Source: Amoebidium appalachense
Taxonomy: Eukaryota > Ichthyosporea
Direction: 5' to 3'
Assembly: GCA_963693365.1 (NCBI GenBank)
Contig: CAVNZM010000025.1
Coordinates: 1 to 63,244 of the forward strand
DNA: 63,244 nucleotides
Positions 44,651-53,078 of this stretch are shown one piece after another. Position numbers and translations under genes: made by a program. The notes beneath the pieces are model-generated. The model was not told where the DNA came from and did not search any database. It saw only the letters and a list, made by a program, of their open reading frames with translations. How positions within the stretch are numbered: the first letter of the stretch is position 1; every line of letters starts with the position of its first letter.

Positions 44651-45016
44651 CTTGCTGGTAGGCGGACAAAATAATCAAAAGCGCCGCTCGCGCAGACACT
44701 TTCGTGCTGCTAACGATCGGTGGTTGGGGGTGCAAGATTGGAGGGGGATAGCTACACTGATGATCAGTCGAGCTATACTGATTATATGCAGTCGAGCTGT
44801 GATGATCGGGTAGCTTGGTTGACGTGTCTCGTATTAGGTTTCAAGGCCAGGACAAGCCTGTTCTTCGAGTCTGGGCGGGGTCGTGGTGCTGACGCCTGAA
44901 GGGACTTGTCCCGGCCTTCCGAAGGTTGGGACGACTATAAAAGAAGAAATACCCGTTAGTTACCTCCACTTTGAAGCCCTCCCCCCATCGAAGCCCCCTC
45001 CACCCCCACACCCAAT
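44651..45016. promoter_or_regulatory. Intergenic region with inverted repeat and TATA box before KilA-N gene
   Basis: No gene seen. CAGTCGAGCT occurs twice near 44765-44800. AAGGCCAGGACAAG (44843-44856) and CTTGTCCCGGCCTT (44905-44918) form a 14-bp inverted repeat with one mismatch. TATAAAAG follows at 44936-44943, 74 nt upstream of ATG 45017, with an A/C-rich leader. The inverted repeat just upstream of the TATA box could be an operator or binding site for a dimeric protein. Confidence 0.5.
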
Positions 45017-45613
45017 ATGACCAATCTGGTAGAGCCGGTGTATGCCGAGGATGATACCCTGCTTACCATGAAAGAAACGAGAGAGGATGGGACTGTTTGG
45101 TACAACGCCACCCTGTACCTCTCACTTTACAACACAAGCTTTTCGGGTTGGTTTCAAATCAAACGAGTCAAAGACTTTATACGAAATCTCGGGTTGGATC
45201 TTTCACTCCTGATTGACTACACCCTGGTACAATACAAAGGAAAGTACCAGCAGTATCTGAGAGGGACATGGGTACGGGACATAATGGCAAGCTACATGGT
45301 GTCCTATGTGAAACAGAAGTCCACACAGATTCGGAGAGAAAGCGTGGTTCAGGAGGCTCTTGCTCAAAGGGAGAACGGCCAACGTGAAGTTAGAACTCCG
45401 ACCGGCCCCATTGATCTGGTGACCAACACAGATGTCATCGAAGTGAAATGTGGCAAAAACTGGAAAGAGGCGATAGGTCAGATCATGGTGGATCGCCTAC
45501 ACTTCCCGAATCTTCGCCCACGCCTACACTTCTTTGACGTTTCCGAGGCTGACAGAAAACACATCGAGTGGGCTTGCTCTGCCTACAACATCACGGTGAC
45601 ATACGAGAACTGA
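45017..45613 (+). CDS. KilA-N domain fused to endonuclease-like domain
   Basis: A 198-residue protein. The N-terminal half is KilA-N: ETREDGTVWYNATLYLSLYN, FSGWFQIKRVKDF and QYLRGTWVRDIMASYMVSYV. The C-terminal half has GPIDLVTNTDVIEVKCGKNW followed by KEAIGQIMVDRLHFP and RLHFFD, with the Asp...Glu-x-Lys pattern of the PD-(D/E)XK fold; this module is common in NCLDV and transposon-related proteins. A stand-alone version is at 51026-51388. Lower GC than nearby genes suggests recent acquisition. DNA binding plus cleavage is inferred. Confidence 0.72.
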   Translation: MTNLVEPVYAEDDTLLTMKETREDGTVWYNATLYLSLYNTSFSGWFQIKRVKDFIRNLGLDLSLLIDYTLVQYKGKYQQYLRGTWVRDIMASYMVSYVKQKSTQIRRESVVQEALAQRENGQREVRTPTGPIDLVTNTDVIEVKCGKNWKEAIGQIMVDRLHFPNLRPRLHFFDVSEADRKHIEWACSAYNITVTYEN

Positions 45614-45635
45614 CCCAATATTATCTATCCCGACT

Positions 45636-47031
45636 GTGATGACCTCCATCAACCACCCACCTCCCTATGCAACCGTGGCACGACAGCTCTGCCCCTCAAC
45701 CGTGCCGGCCCAGCCCGGGACTGCGAACAACAGGGTCGTGATGCGCGATGGGCGTGTACTGAACGAGGGGGAGCTTTTCAAAGTAGAGGACGACCAGGGC
45801 AACTTTATGACATATGGAGAGACTCGGAAAAATGGCGAAATGTGGGTGAATGCTACACATATTGGAAACAGCAATGGGAAAACATGGAGTAATTGGTTTA
45901 AACTCAAAGGGACGCGTGCACTCCTGGAGACAATCGAGAGAAAAAGGAACCCTTCACATAAAGAAGGGTTCGTCTGATTGGTCCATTGTCGATACTTCTC
46001 GATTCCATTATAAAGACAGCAAAGCTGAGGTTCTTCGAGGTACATGGGTTTTAATTGATGTAGCCGTAGCGTTTGCCCAGCACATCAGTAAGGAGTACCA
46101 CGCCAAGTGGTGCTCCATCCAGGGCAAGGCTCTCTCAGGCGACCACGCCGCGGTGGCCGACGTGCTGCGGGAGACGGACAACGCCGCAGGCACGGAGTCG
46201 GTCGGCAACATCGCCACGCGGCCCAAGCGGGCTGCCGGATCTGGAGGGGCTGGCCGGGGGAAACGGGCAAAGCCGGAGGCGGAGGTGGCCATCTACCAGC
46301 CGCACCAGTTGGAGTACTACACAAGTCAGCTGCCGCTCAAGGATGCCATCGACATGTACGAGCGGGTAATGGTCGCCAAAACACCCGAGGCACTGGCTGC
46401 TGTGAAGCGTGCGGAGGAAGGCGAACGAATGGAGGAGGCCAAGCGCGCCTCAATAAGGGCCACGATGGAGGAGGCAGAGCGGACCCACAAACTGGACATG
46501 GAGAAGGCTGATCGTACCCACGAAGAGATGCGTCTGGCTCACGAGCGCAAGCTAGAGGACATGCGCCTGGCACACGAGCGCAAGCTGGAAGAGATGCGCC
46601 TGGCGCACGAACAGGCGCGCGAGGCACAGCTGCTCATCAAGAACCTGGACGAACGCTACTACCTGATGCGGGGCCTCAACGAGGAGATGACGGCCACTGC
46701 CCGCCTCGGCCCGTGCTTTTATTTCGTGGACTCCCTCGACACCACCATCATGTTCGGCTGCACGGGGCAAAACCTGGCCAGCCGGTACAAGCGCGACAAG
46801 AACCGCCGGGTCATCCTGAGCAACGTGCTACTGGCGCTCCCGTGCAAGGACAGGGCCCATGCCTTTGCCATGGAGGCCACGTTCAAGACGCTGGTCCGTG
46901 ACCACGCCAAGACCATGCGGATAAGTGACTGCGAAGCGCTCGTCAACAACTACGACCTATTCAAGCTCGTCGTCAAGAAGTGGAACGAGGTGGCCCAGGA
47001 GGAAGAATGGCCGGCAGTGAAGCTGGCGTAG
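45636..47031 (+). CDS. KilA-N domain protein with coiled coil and GIY-YIG-like end (one frameshift)
   Basis: The first frame (from 45636, Met alternatives at 45636/45639) carries GETRKNGEMWVNATHIGNSN and WSNWFKL, a KilA-N start. Near 45950-45990 it must change frame to continue with EVLRGTWVLIDVAVAFAQHI, the second half of the domain. Then come a basic linker, a long charged coiled coil with HERKLE(D/E)MRLA repeats and a C-terminal domain GPCFYFVDS..FGCTGQNLASRYKRD with a later AMEATFK, similar to T5orf172/GIY-YIG-type domains. A hairpin sits at the break. Either error or real programmed shift; error is likelier. Confidence 0.6.
45948..45970 (+). other. Perfect 8-bp stem hairpin at the frameshift site
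   Basis: AACCCTTC (45948-45955), a 7-nt spacer ACATAAA, and GAAGGGTT (45963-45970). It lies where the reading frame of the KilA-N gene must change and just before the first-frame stop at 45975-45977. Confidence 0.6.
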
Positions 47032-47355
47032 GGTATACAGACAGATAGAATAGCACCTTCTTCATACGGGCCGTATAACCACCAACCCAATAAGAAGGGT
47101 CTAATAGCACGGACCGCGTCGAAACGATTTCCGGGGCACACTTGCACAGGCACCATCCTCCCGTTTCGATAGGGGTTGTCGATAACCCGCGCAGAGGTTA
47201 GGCATGGAGGGAAGGTGTTTGACGTCCCGTTCAACAAGTTTTGCAACGTGCTCCTGGAAGTATTGCACCTGTTGGGCCCGTTGGTGGGAGGGGGATCGCT
47301 GGCTTGCTTCTTTTATTACGCGGGTTTACACCCACATTTTCGCCGCACTAGCCTA
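47032..47355. other. Intergenic region (324 bp) without a convincing gene
   Basis: Contains an in-frame extension of the next gene (from 47176) that looks non-coding. A/T content is higher than in flanking genes. No clear TATA box; a TTTTATT at 47311-47317 lies about 40 nt upstream of ATG 47356. Confidence 0.4.
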
Positions 47356-47604
47356 ATGGACACAAACTTCCTGGTCGCCCTCGTCATCGGCCTGGCTCTG
47401 GGCTACTGGCTCGCGGTCCGCTGGTGCGTGCCTGCCTGCAAGCCCACACCCGCCCCGCCTGCCGCGCCGCCCGACGTCCCTGCCAAGCAGCAGCCGAGGA
47501 AGCCGTGCCGCCAGAAGCCCCAGGCCGCACACGTCGCGCAGGCCGCACCCGCCGAGCCCGCGCCAGCCGACGACGACACCAACTGGGAGGGCATGTCGCT
47601 CTAG
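47356..47604 (+). CDS. Membrane-anchored Pro/Ala-rich protein (82 aa)
   Basis: MDTNFLVALVIGLALGYWLA is an N-terminal membrane helix, followed by a Cys-containing Pro/Ala/Lys-rich linker and an acidic end (DDDTNWEGMSL). It overlaps the convergent gene by 4 bp. Likely a small virion membrane protein; family not recognised. Confidence 0.55.
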   Translation: MDTNFLVALVIGLALGYWLAVRWCVPACKPTPAPPAAPPDVPAKQQPRKPCRQKPQAAHVAQAAPAEPAPADDDTNWEGMSL

Positions 47605-48038
47605 TCCTGCGCGCGCGGGTCCAGGAACCGCTTCGCGTCCACCGGCTCGAAGCCCCCGAGCTCCACCGGGGCTGCCGGCCTGGGCGCGTCGGGCCGGGCC
47701 GGGATCGGGGCGGGTGTTGTCGCGGGCGCGTCGGCCGCTTGGTCTGAACTCGCTGGCGCCGAGGGCTTGTCCGCTTGCTGCTCCTTGTCCGCTGTGCCCG
47801 TCTTGTCCGTGTCCGTCTCGCCCGCCTTGGTTGGCGGCGCGGCCGGGGGTGGTGTCGGTTCGGGCTTCGATGCCACGCCTGCCCCATACGGGCCCCGGCG
47901 CCATGTCGCCGGACCGCCACTCCCCGGCCACTCGGGGCGGCGGTATGGCGCAGGCCGCGTGTCGCGCCGCGAAGCGGGTCCGGTCATGACTTTACCAACG
48001 GCATAAAGGGCCATCGCCCCTAGAATCAGTTCCGCCAT
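47601..48038 (-). CDS. Pro/Ala-rich protein with short N-terminal hydrophobic helix (145 aa)
   Basis: MAELILGAMALYAVGKVMTG is a short hydrophobic helix; the rest is low-complexity (Pro, Ala, Asp, Lys, Thr) with a more ordered GGFEPVDAKRFLDPRAQD end. Similar in style to the convergent gene at 47356, so both may be membrane-tethered linkers in the particle. Function unknown. Confidence 0.5.
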   Translation of the reverse strand: MAELILGAMALYAVGKVMTGPASRRDTRPAPYRRPEWPGSGGPATWRRGPYGAGVASKPEPTPPPAAPPTKAGETDTDKTGTADKEQQADKPSAPASSDQAADAPATTPAPIPARPDAPRPAAPVELGGFEPVDAKRFLDPRAQD

Positions 48039-48069
48039 GTGTGAGCCACAGAAAATAAACGTGCCCGCG

Positions 48070-48315
48070 CTAGACCACGCCGGCCTGAATGTCCGTCTTG
48101 AGCGCCCTGAGCTCCACCAGCAGCTCCTCGATCACGTTGAGCGTCGGCGCGCTGCCCTCCGCCGCCGCTAGGTCCGCCGCGAGCTCCATGTGCGCCTTGT
48201 TGCTGGCGTAGGCACACAGCACGCTCTGCGCCGTGGCCACCGCCTCGTTGTACGCGTCCAGCGTTGCCTGTGTGTTGTCAACGAATTCCGCCTTGCACTG
48301 GTCGCACGTCGGCAT
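48070..48315 (-). CDS. Small helical protein with N-terminal CDQC (81 aa)
   Basis: MPTCDQCKAEFVDNTQATLD holds a Cys pair that could join a zinc or redox site; the rest is helical (EAVATAQSVLCAYASNKAHM and a Leu/Glu-rich end). No domain recognised. Located 22 bp downstream of the next reverse-strand gene. Confidence 0.5.
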   Translation of the reverse strand: MPTCDQCKAEFVDNTQATLDAYNEAVATAQSVLCAYASNKAHMELAADLAAAEGSAPTLNVIEELLVELRALKTDIQAGVV

Positions 48316-48336
48316 GGTCTTATGGTGGGCGCGAGA

Positions 48337-49287
48337 TTAGCTCGTCGCCTCCGCACGCAGCTGCTCGGCGTAGCTGTCGAACACGCTCTGCACGTGCGCG
48401 CTCCGCTTGCGGCCCCACCGCCGCCCCACGGTCCAGCCCGCCGCGCTGAACGGGCTCGCGTCCACGTCGGCCACCAGCCCCGCCACCTCGGCCTCGCGCA
48501 CGCCGAGGTCGAAGATCCGCACGTTCTCCCAGCCCAGCTGGACCGGGTGCCGGAAGCACACGCACACGGGCCCCGCCGCCTCGTGGCCGGTCGCGGCCTT
48601 CCAGGCGCTGGACTCCCCGTCGCCGTTGCCGATGAACACGTCGAACCCCTCGCACGGATACATGTACATCCGCGCCACCCCCACGGCGTCGGCCACCGCC
48701 GCGCACATCTCGCCCGTCGTGGCCCACACCCCCACGCGCACGACCGCCTCCTGCACGTCGTCCCGGAACACCCACAGCCGCGCCGCCGTCTTGTGCCCCC
48801 CAAGCGTCGACATCAGCATCTCGCGCTCGTACTGCACCGCGTCCCGCAGCGCCCACACCACCCCGTTGCCGTGCAGCCCGCGGTCCATCAGTACCCACGC
48901 CTCCACGGCCTGCTGCACCAGACGAACGCGCTCGGCCGGCGCGTACGAGGCACTGTCCGCGAGGTGCGTGTCCAGGGCCTCGCGCGCTTGCACCACACGC
49001 GCCATGCAGTCCAGCGCCGCCACGCAGAGGTAGTGCAGCCGCGCGCACGCGGGGACGGCGTCGTACCACCCGACATCGTCCGAGAGCATGGCGCCGATGC
49101 GCAGCAGCCACCGGTACACCTCGTCCGCCCCGTGCGGTACCCCTTCGGCCAGTCGCTGCTGCAGGTACGCCACCCCCGCCGTTACGGCCGCCGTTCCCTC
49201 GTGCGCCGGCCACTGCTCCACACCCCTGCTAAACAGCAGAAACACGTCGAGAAGCTTGGAAATGGCACACCCCGCCGTCATTTTCAT
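48337..49287 (-). CDS. Unknown protein (316 aa)
   Basis: Start MKMTAGCAISKLLDVFLLFS (49287) is chosen because the divergent gene begins at 49298; the longer frame to 49563 reads antisense to it. The sequence is helical with many Ala, Val and Arg (EVYRWLLRIGAMLSDDVGWY, CVAALDCMARVVQAREALD), then a more beta-like half with ARLWVFRDDVQEAVVRVGVW and YPCEGFDVFIGNGDG. No known domain. Confidence 0.6.
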   Translation of the reverse strand: MKMTAGCAISKLLDVFLLFSRGVEQWPAHEGTAAVTAGVAYLQQRLAEGVPHGADEVYRWLLRIGAMLSDDVGWYDAVPACARLHYLCVAALDCMARVVQAREALDTHLADSASYAPAERVRLVQQAVEAWVLMDRGLHGNGVVWALRDAVQYEREMLMSTLGGHKTAARLWVFRDDVQEAVVRVGVWATTGEMCAAVADAVGVARMYMYPCEGFDVFIGNGDGESSAWKAATGHEAAGPVCVCFRHPVQLGWENVRIFDLGVREAEVAGLVADVDASPFSAAGWTVGRRWGRKRSAHVQSVFDSYAEQLRAEATS

Positions 49288-49297
49288 TGCTGACTCA

Positions 49298-49888
49298 ATG
49301 GACCTCAACAACCCGACCGTGCAGCTGCTTATATACCTGTCCCTGCTCCTGCTGGTGACGCTGGCGTACAACACACAGACCGCGAGCGCGTCGACGTGCA
49401 GCAGGGACGTCCCGGTCAAGGTCATCGAGCGTCCGTTCAAGGAGCTGATGGATCCGCGCTGGAAGCTCGGCATGAAGGGCAAGTTTGTCGCCAACGAGAC
49501 CACAACCAACACGGACCCACAGAGCTGCATCAACCGTGCCGACGCGACGGGCCGCGCCGCCAACTACCAGTTCTCCACGCGCACATGCACGATCGGGTCC
49601 ACGTGGGGGTCCACGGCCCCCGACGTCGACTATGGATACTACCGCAAGCTCGAGAGCATCGACCCCAACTGGGTGGCCAAGGTCCGCGGCGGCGCGTTCG
49701 ACCGCCCGCCCGTCGTCGTGCTCGACAACAACGCGTGCATGAAGATGTGCGTGGACGATCCCTCCTGCAGGGCCGTCTCGTACGACATGGAGTCGGGCGA
49801 GTGCATGACCGCAGGCGTGCCGGGCACCACGCAGGCCCACGAAACGTCGCTCTTCTGGCGCCCGTGCCGGAACAGAAACGCCCAATAA
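49298..49888 (+). CDS. Membrane-anchored Cys-rich protein with PAN/apple-like domain (196 aa)
   Basis: MDLNNPTVQLLIYLSLLLLV is a signal anchor. The ectodomain has about eight Cys; its last 60 residues (NNACMKMCVDDPSCRAVSYD then SGECMT) follow the C...C....C.A..Y....G.C pattern of PAN/apple modules, and an earlier QSCINRADATGRAANYQFST may be a second, weaker one. Such modules bind proteins or sugars at surfaces, so a virion surface role is possible. Disulfides could be made by the Erv1 enzyme. The stop TAA is nested in AATAAA. Confidence 0.6.
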   Translation: MDLNNPTVQLLIYLSLLLLVTLAYNTQTASASTCSRDVPVKVIERPFKELMDPRWKLGMKGKFVANETTTNTDPQSCINRADATGRAANYQFSTRTCTIGSTWGSTAPDVDYGYYRKLESIDPNWVAKVRGGAFDRPPVVVLDNNACMKMCVDDPSCRAVSYDMESGECMTAGVPGTTQAHETSLFWRPCRNRNAQ

Positions 49889-49907
49889 ATGTCCGCCGCT
49901 CTATAGC

Positions 49908-50312
49908 ATGCCCGTCTTCCCCATCCCCGTCATTGTAGTGTGCGCGCTCCTGACCGCAGGCAGCGTGGCGTACGCCGTGTCCCTGTACATACGCGACCGC
50001 GGTCCGCCGGTGCGCACCATCATCGACGACATCAACGACTCCTATCTGTCGCCGCGCACAAAGGCCCGCCGCCTCGAGATGGCCCGCGAGTACATGTACA
50101 TGCACCAGGCCGCAAAGACGCGCCTCGAGCACGACGCCGCCCGCGAGATCATCCGCCTCGCCCTGCTCACCCAGGACGCCGGCCGCGAGGCCCGAGAGGC
50201 CATGGAGCGCCACCGCGAGTGCGAGGCCCGCAAGGCCGAGCGCGAGGCGCGCGCCATCCGGTCGCAGGTGAAGCTCAACAGGCTCCTCGGCACCTGTGAC
50301 CCGGCCGCGTGA
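49908..50312 (+). CDS. Membrane protein with charged coiled-coil tail (134 aa)
   Basis: MPVFPIPVIVVCALLTAGSV forms a membrane helix; residues 30-130 are a charged helix rich in Arg, Glu and Ala (EMAREYMYMHQAAKTRLEHD). It follows the PAN-like gene by 19 bp on the same strand. Probably a virion membrane protein facing the interior with its coiled coil. Confidence 0.6.
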   Translation: MPVFPIPVIVVCALLTAGSVAYAVSLYIRDRGPPVRTIIDDINDSYLSPRTKARRLEMAREYMYMHQAAKTRLEHDAAREIIRLALLTQDAGREAREAMERHRECEARKAEREARAIRSQVKLNRLLGTCDPAA

Positions 50313-50332
50313 TTTTTATCTTGGGCGTGGGC

Positions 50333-50500
50333 ATGGGTAAGCGACGGTCGAGAGCACGGCCGAAGAGGCACGCGCGCTCGGGTGCCGGGATGGCCAGGCG
50401 GGCACGCGGGTCCGCGGCGTCGCTCGAGAGGTTGTGGCGCGCCGGTACTTCCAACCCGATGCACATCCCGCTCCTGGCACCCTACGCGATAGCCGTTTGA
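50333..50500 (+). CDS. Small Arg-rich protein (55 aa)
   Basis: MGKRRSRARPKRHARSGAGM, further Arg/Ala, then a neutral SNPMHIPLLAPYAIAV tail. Preceded by GTGATTTTTATCTTGG. The basic-then-hydrophobic layout is like other tiny DNA-binding virion peptides. No homologue recognised. Confidence 0.4.
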   Translation: MGKRRSRARPKRHARSGAGMARRARGSAASLERLWRAGTSNPMHIPLLAPYAIAV

Positions 50501-50544
50501 GCCCGCGCGAGCGCTATGCGCGAGTATTTTTGTGGCAAAACAGA

Positions 50545-51012
50545 ATGCAGCATACCCTATCCAAATCGGCCAAGGATGCGCCGCGACAGCCCCCCCCCCA
50601 GCGTCCCAGCGCCACAAGACGGTCGCGCTCGCACTCTCGGCCCAGGAGCGGTGCGTCCAAGAGCAGGAGCCGCAGCAGCAAGAGGAGCCGAAGCAGCAGC
50701 CGCAGTCGGAGACACGGCCGCGGCGGGTCACACGGCGCGAAGCAGTTCTGGTCCATGGCACGGTCGGGATGGCTGAGCATGCCGCTGATGGGGCCATACA
50801 TGCCTCCGTCGGATGCGGGCACGCCGCCGGCTGCTTCGTCGGGTGCGGGCACGCCGTCGGTTTTGGTGGGGTGGCGTCGACGCTTATCGATGTTGACTCC
50901 TACGATGACTATCCCCCATACTATGACCCCAGAACGACGCTCCATCATAGCACGACGACGACGCGTACACCTCAGTGACAAATACGACGTATGGAATGAG
51001 TCAAGGCTATAA
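50545..51012 (+). CDS. SR-rich basic protein (155 aa)
   Basis: A central Ser/Arg tract (RRSRSHSRPRSGASKSRSRS and continuing) gives this frame the best coding look among three overlapping ones. SR tracts are targets of SR-protein kinases and bind RNA or condense DNA when dephosphorylated. After the tract, a Met/Pro/Ser segment (MPLMGPYMPPSDAGTPPAAS) follows. The last 45 residues are doubtful: another frame offers a Tyr/Asp-rich end, so a frameshift after about 50860 is possible. Low-complexity sequence limits confidence. Confidence 0.45.
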   Translation: MQHTLSKSAKDAPRQPPPQRPSATRRSRSHSRPRSGASKSRSRSSKRSRSSSRSRRHGRGGSHGAKQFWSMARSGWLSMPLMGPYMPPSDAGTPPAASSGAGTPSVLVGWRRRLSMLTPTMTIPHTMTPERRSIIARRRRVHLSDKYDVWNESRL

Positions 51013-51025
51013 AAGGACATCCGTT

Positions 51026-51388
51026 TCAACCCTTTTTATTCTCGTCGGGCCCGGGCCCCCAGATCATCGCGACCGTGTCTATCTCGGCTGTCACCGTGAT
51101 GTCCAGCGACAGGATCGTCTGCACCGCAACCTTGTACACCTCCGCCGGCGCGTAGCCGAACAGGTGGATCCGCGGCTCGCGGTCCGGGTAGAAGTGGTTG
51201 CACGCGAGCGCGTTGCCGATCGCCGCCTTCCACTCCGACACGTGGCTCACCTCGATCGTGTCCGTGCCCGTCAGGACGTCGATCCGCCCCGCCCGCGTCG
51301 GCACCGCGCACACGCCGTCCTCGGCTTCGGCCAGTCGCTCCCGGATGAGTGTCTTGTCGCGCGCTACCGCCTCTACCGCCTCGCTCAT
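51026..51388 (-). CDS. Stand-alone endonuclease-like domain (120 aa)
   Basis: From Met 51388 (MSEAVEAVARDKTLIRERLA) the protein contains GRIDVLTGTDTIEVSHVSEW, KAAIGNALACNHFYP and RIHLFGYAP, aligning with the C-terminal half of the KilA-N protein at 45017-45613 (GPIDLVTNTDVIEVKCGKNW and so on). The catalytic-type Lys after Glu-Val is replaced by Ser (EVSH rather than EVKC), which suggests an inactive nuclease kept for binding, or a decayed one. GC-rich, unlike the 45017 gene. Confidence 0.55.
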   Translation of the reverse strand: MSEAVEAVARDKTLIRERLAEAEDGVCAVPTRAGRIDVLTGTDTIEVSHVSEWKAAIGNALACNHFYPDREPRIHLFGYAPAEVYKVAVQTILSLDITVTAEIDTVAMIWGPGPDENKKG

Positions 51389-51403
51389 TATATCATTGTA
51401 CAC

Positions 51404-51596
51404 GAAAAATAAATCACGCGTGCCTCACGTGCCTCGCGGGCCCCCTGCGTCACCACCCGCGTTCCCCGGTGTGTCGTGTGTGTGTCGTACGAGTCGGCCC
51501 GACTGCGAGGTACACACACACACAGACGTTCTGCGCGCGAGGCATGCGAGGCACGCGAGGCACACGCGCACCCCCAGCCACGACTGAGGGTGGCAG
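51404..51596. other. Low-complexity GT/CA and CGTGCCTC-rich intergenic stretch
   Basis: Contains repeated short words: GTGCCTC twice on one side (51420-51437), GAGGCACGCGAGGCAC-like inverted counterparts at 51540-51565, plus TGTGTGTG (51478-51486) and CACACACACACA (51513-51524). The GTGCCTC and GAGGCAC groups could pair as an imperfect stem of about 140 nt span. No gene. Confidence 0.4.
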
Positions 51597-52144
51597 TTGA
51601 GGTGCACAGCCGGCCAAGGGGTCAGTCTGACACAGGATGGCTACCGGACAGAACAAATCGAAGGTGGGCATGTCACTCTGTGGAAGGAGTTTCCTCAGTT
51701 CAAGGGCACAACTGTGCGAATCGACAACAACAGAAGAATGCAAGTGTTTTGGATGTCATTGCTCTTGTGCTCGGGAACCGTGAAGCAGCCCGCATGGCAT
51801 GGAAATCTCTCAGAGACAGCTCCGATCCATCCGTAAGTGAAACCATAAGCGCGGCTTATGGTCTGAAAATCAATGGCAAGGGACTGGAGACAGATGTTGC
51901 CCCCTTCCGCACCCTCCTCGAGATAATCTATTTGTTGCCCGGAAAGCGCGCTCACGATTTCCGTAGGACTTCTGCCCAGTACATGGCGCGCCTGCTCTCT
52001 GGCGATTTGCTTCTCATCGAGGAGATCGAGGCCCGCTACGACAACAGCACCCCCGAGGAGCGCGAGTTCTTCCGCAACGGCACGGACGAGGCAGCGGCTC
52101 CGGGCCCTTCCGTTTATTGTTCTTCAGGAAACGCCGGACGTTGA
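51597..52144 (+). CDS. Conserved protein of unknown function, frameshifted
   Basis: Two frames join near 51727-51740: the first has EGGHVTLWKEFPQFKGTTVR, the second continues SVLDVIALVLGNREAARMAW, a middle segment, and FRTLLEIIYLLPGKRAHDFR followed by ARLLSGDLLLIEEIEARY. The second block resembles a region I recall from many oomycete, algal and NCLDV proteins of unknown role. The true start is uncertain (51597 or an ATG at 51637 in another frame). It overlaps the convergent zinc-finger gene by 31 bp. GC is lower than the surroundings. Confidence 0.5.
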
Positions 52145-52716
52145 CTCAGACAGGTTGCCGGTTCATCCTTGTGACGGGTGCGGATGTGATAGCGGAGCGC
52201 TGAAAGGTGCCGATAGGTTTTGCTACATGCGCTGCATACAAATGGACGATCGCCTGTGTGCTTTCGTTCATGGCAGATGACAGAGGTCTTGTATTTGTAC
52301 GTCTTATCGCACCCTGGCCACGCGCATCTATAGGCTGGTGTATCTGAGTGTACGCTTTTTTGATGTCTGCGGAAAGGGCTTGGATGTCTGAACTGCTTGC
52401 CGCATGTGTCACATCGGAATGGTGTTTTATTGTTATGTTTAAATTGGTGAATGTGCAGGGATGCGGCCGTAGTATAGGCGGCAGTACAATCATCGCGGTC
52501 GCATTTATAGGGCTTCCCCAGGTGTAGGTGCATGTGGGTCTTTAGGTGGGGCTTCTGTTTGAAAGACCAGCAGCAGCCAGGCCACGCACACTTAAACAGC
52601 CTGGACGTGTGCTGTCCATCGTTTGACACCACAGATAATAAAAATGACCCAACATACACAAACCGACTCCAGTGAAACGTTTCACCCCCACAGCCAAGTG
52701 TTTCAAGATCCTCCAA
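52114..52716 (-). CDS. C2H2 zinc-finger protein with five fingers (200 aa)
   Basis: After about 40 residues five consecutive C2H2 fingers are visible: CAWPGCCWSFKQKPHLKTHM, CDRDDCTAAYTTAASLHIHQ, CDTCGKQFRHPSPFRRHQ, CAWPGCDKTYKYKTSVICHE and CSACSKTYRHLSALRYHIRT. The fingers with four residues between Cys (CAWPGC, CDRDDC) recall TFIIIA and Zic-type fingers. The protein should bind specific DNA or RNA and act in transcription. C2H2 arrays are more typical of eukaryotic cells, so capture from a host is plausible. A/T-richer than core genes. Confidence 0.8.
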   Translation of the reverse strand: MEDLETLGCGGETFHWSRFVYVGSFLLSVVSNDGQHTSRLFKCAWPGCCWSFKQKPHLKTHMHLHLGKPYKCDRDDCTAAYTTAASLHIHQFKHNNKTPFRCDTCGKQFRHPSPFRRHQKSVHSDTPAYRCAWPGCDKTYKYKTSVICHERKHTGDRPFVCSACSKTYRHLSALRYHIRTRHKDEPATCLSQRPAFPEEQ

Positions 52717-53078
52717 GTGTTTGCCAAAGTGATCACAAAAATTAAGGTTTACCAGACAAAGGAATCCGGATAACGGGATTCTCCTCTACATTAAACACAC
52801 TTTCCCGTAAATTTAGAGTAAAAAAACAAAAATTGAATCACTACATAACTTCGTACGCTTCATTTTGGGACTCGGCCAGGGGAGGGAGATAAAAATTGTA
52901 GGCTCGCGATGTTGTGTATGTGGTCCCGGACCCCTCAGAAATCACTTCAAAGTGTCCGCGCCGTATTGACCAATCAAAACATGCCCTGACCCCAACAACC
53001 AATCAAAATCGCGCAATCTAGTGTTTTTAAGTGTACTTAAGTGTTTTCGTCTATCACACAAGTGTTCGGTCTTATATC
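52717..53078. other. AT-rich intergenic region with CCAAT motifs (362 bp)
   Basis: No gene seen. Around 52790-52860 it is mostly A/T, with an A7 run. CCAATCAAAA occurs twice (about 52970 and 53000). AAGTGTACTTAAGTGTTTT at 53028-53046 contains the word AAGTGT twice. This is one of the most A/T-rich parts of the window and could hold divergent promoters or an origin-like element, which is speculation. Confidence 0.4.

Noticed and set aside
50514-51029. 171-codon reverse-strand frame with Leu/Arg tract
   Set aside because: Mirror of the Ser/Arg tract of the SR-rich gene; the Leu run comes from reading AGC/CGC codons antisense.
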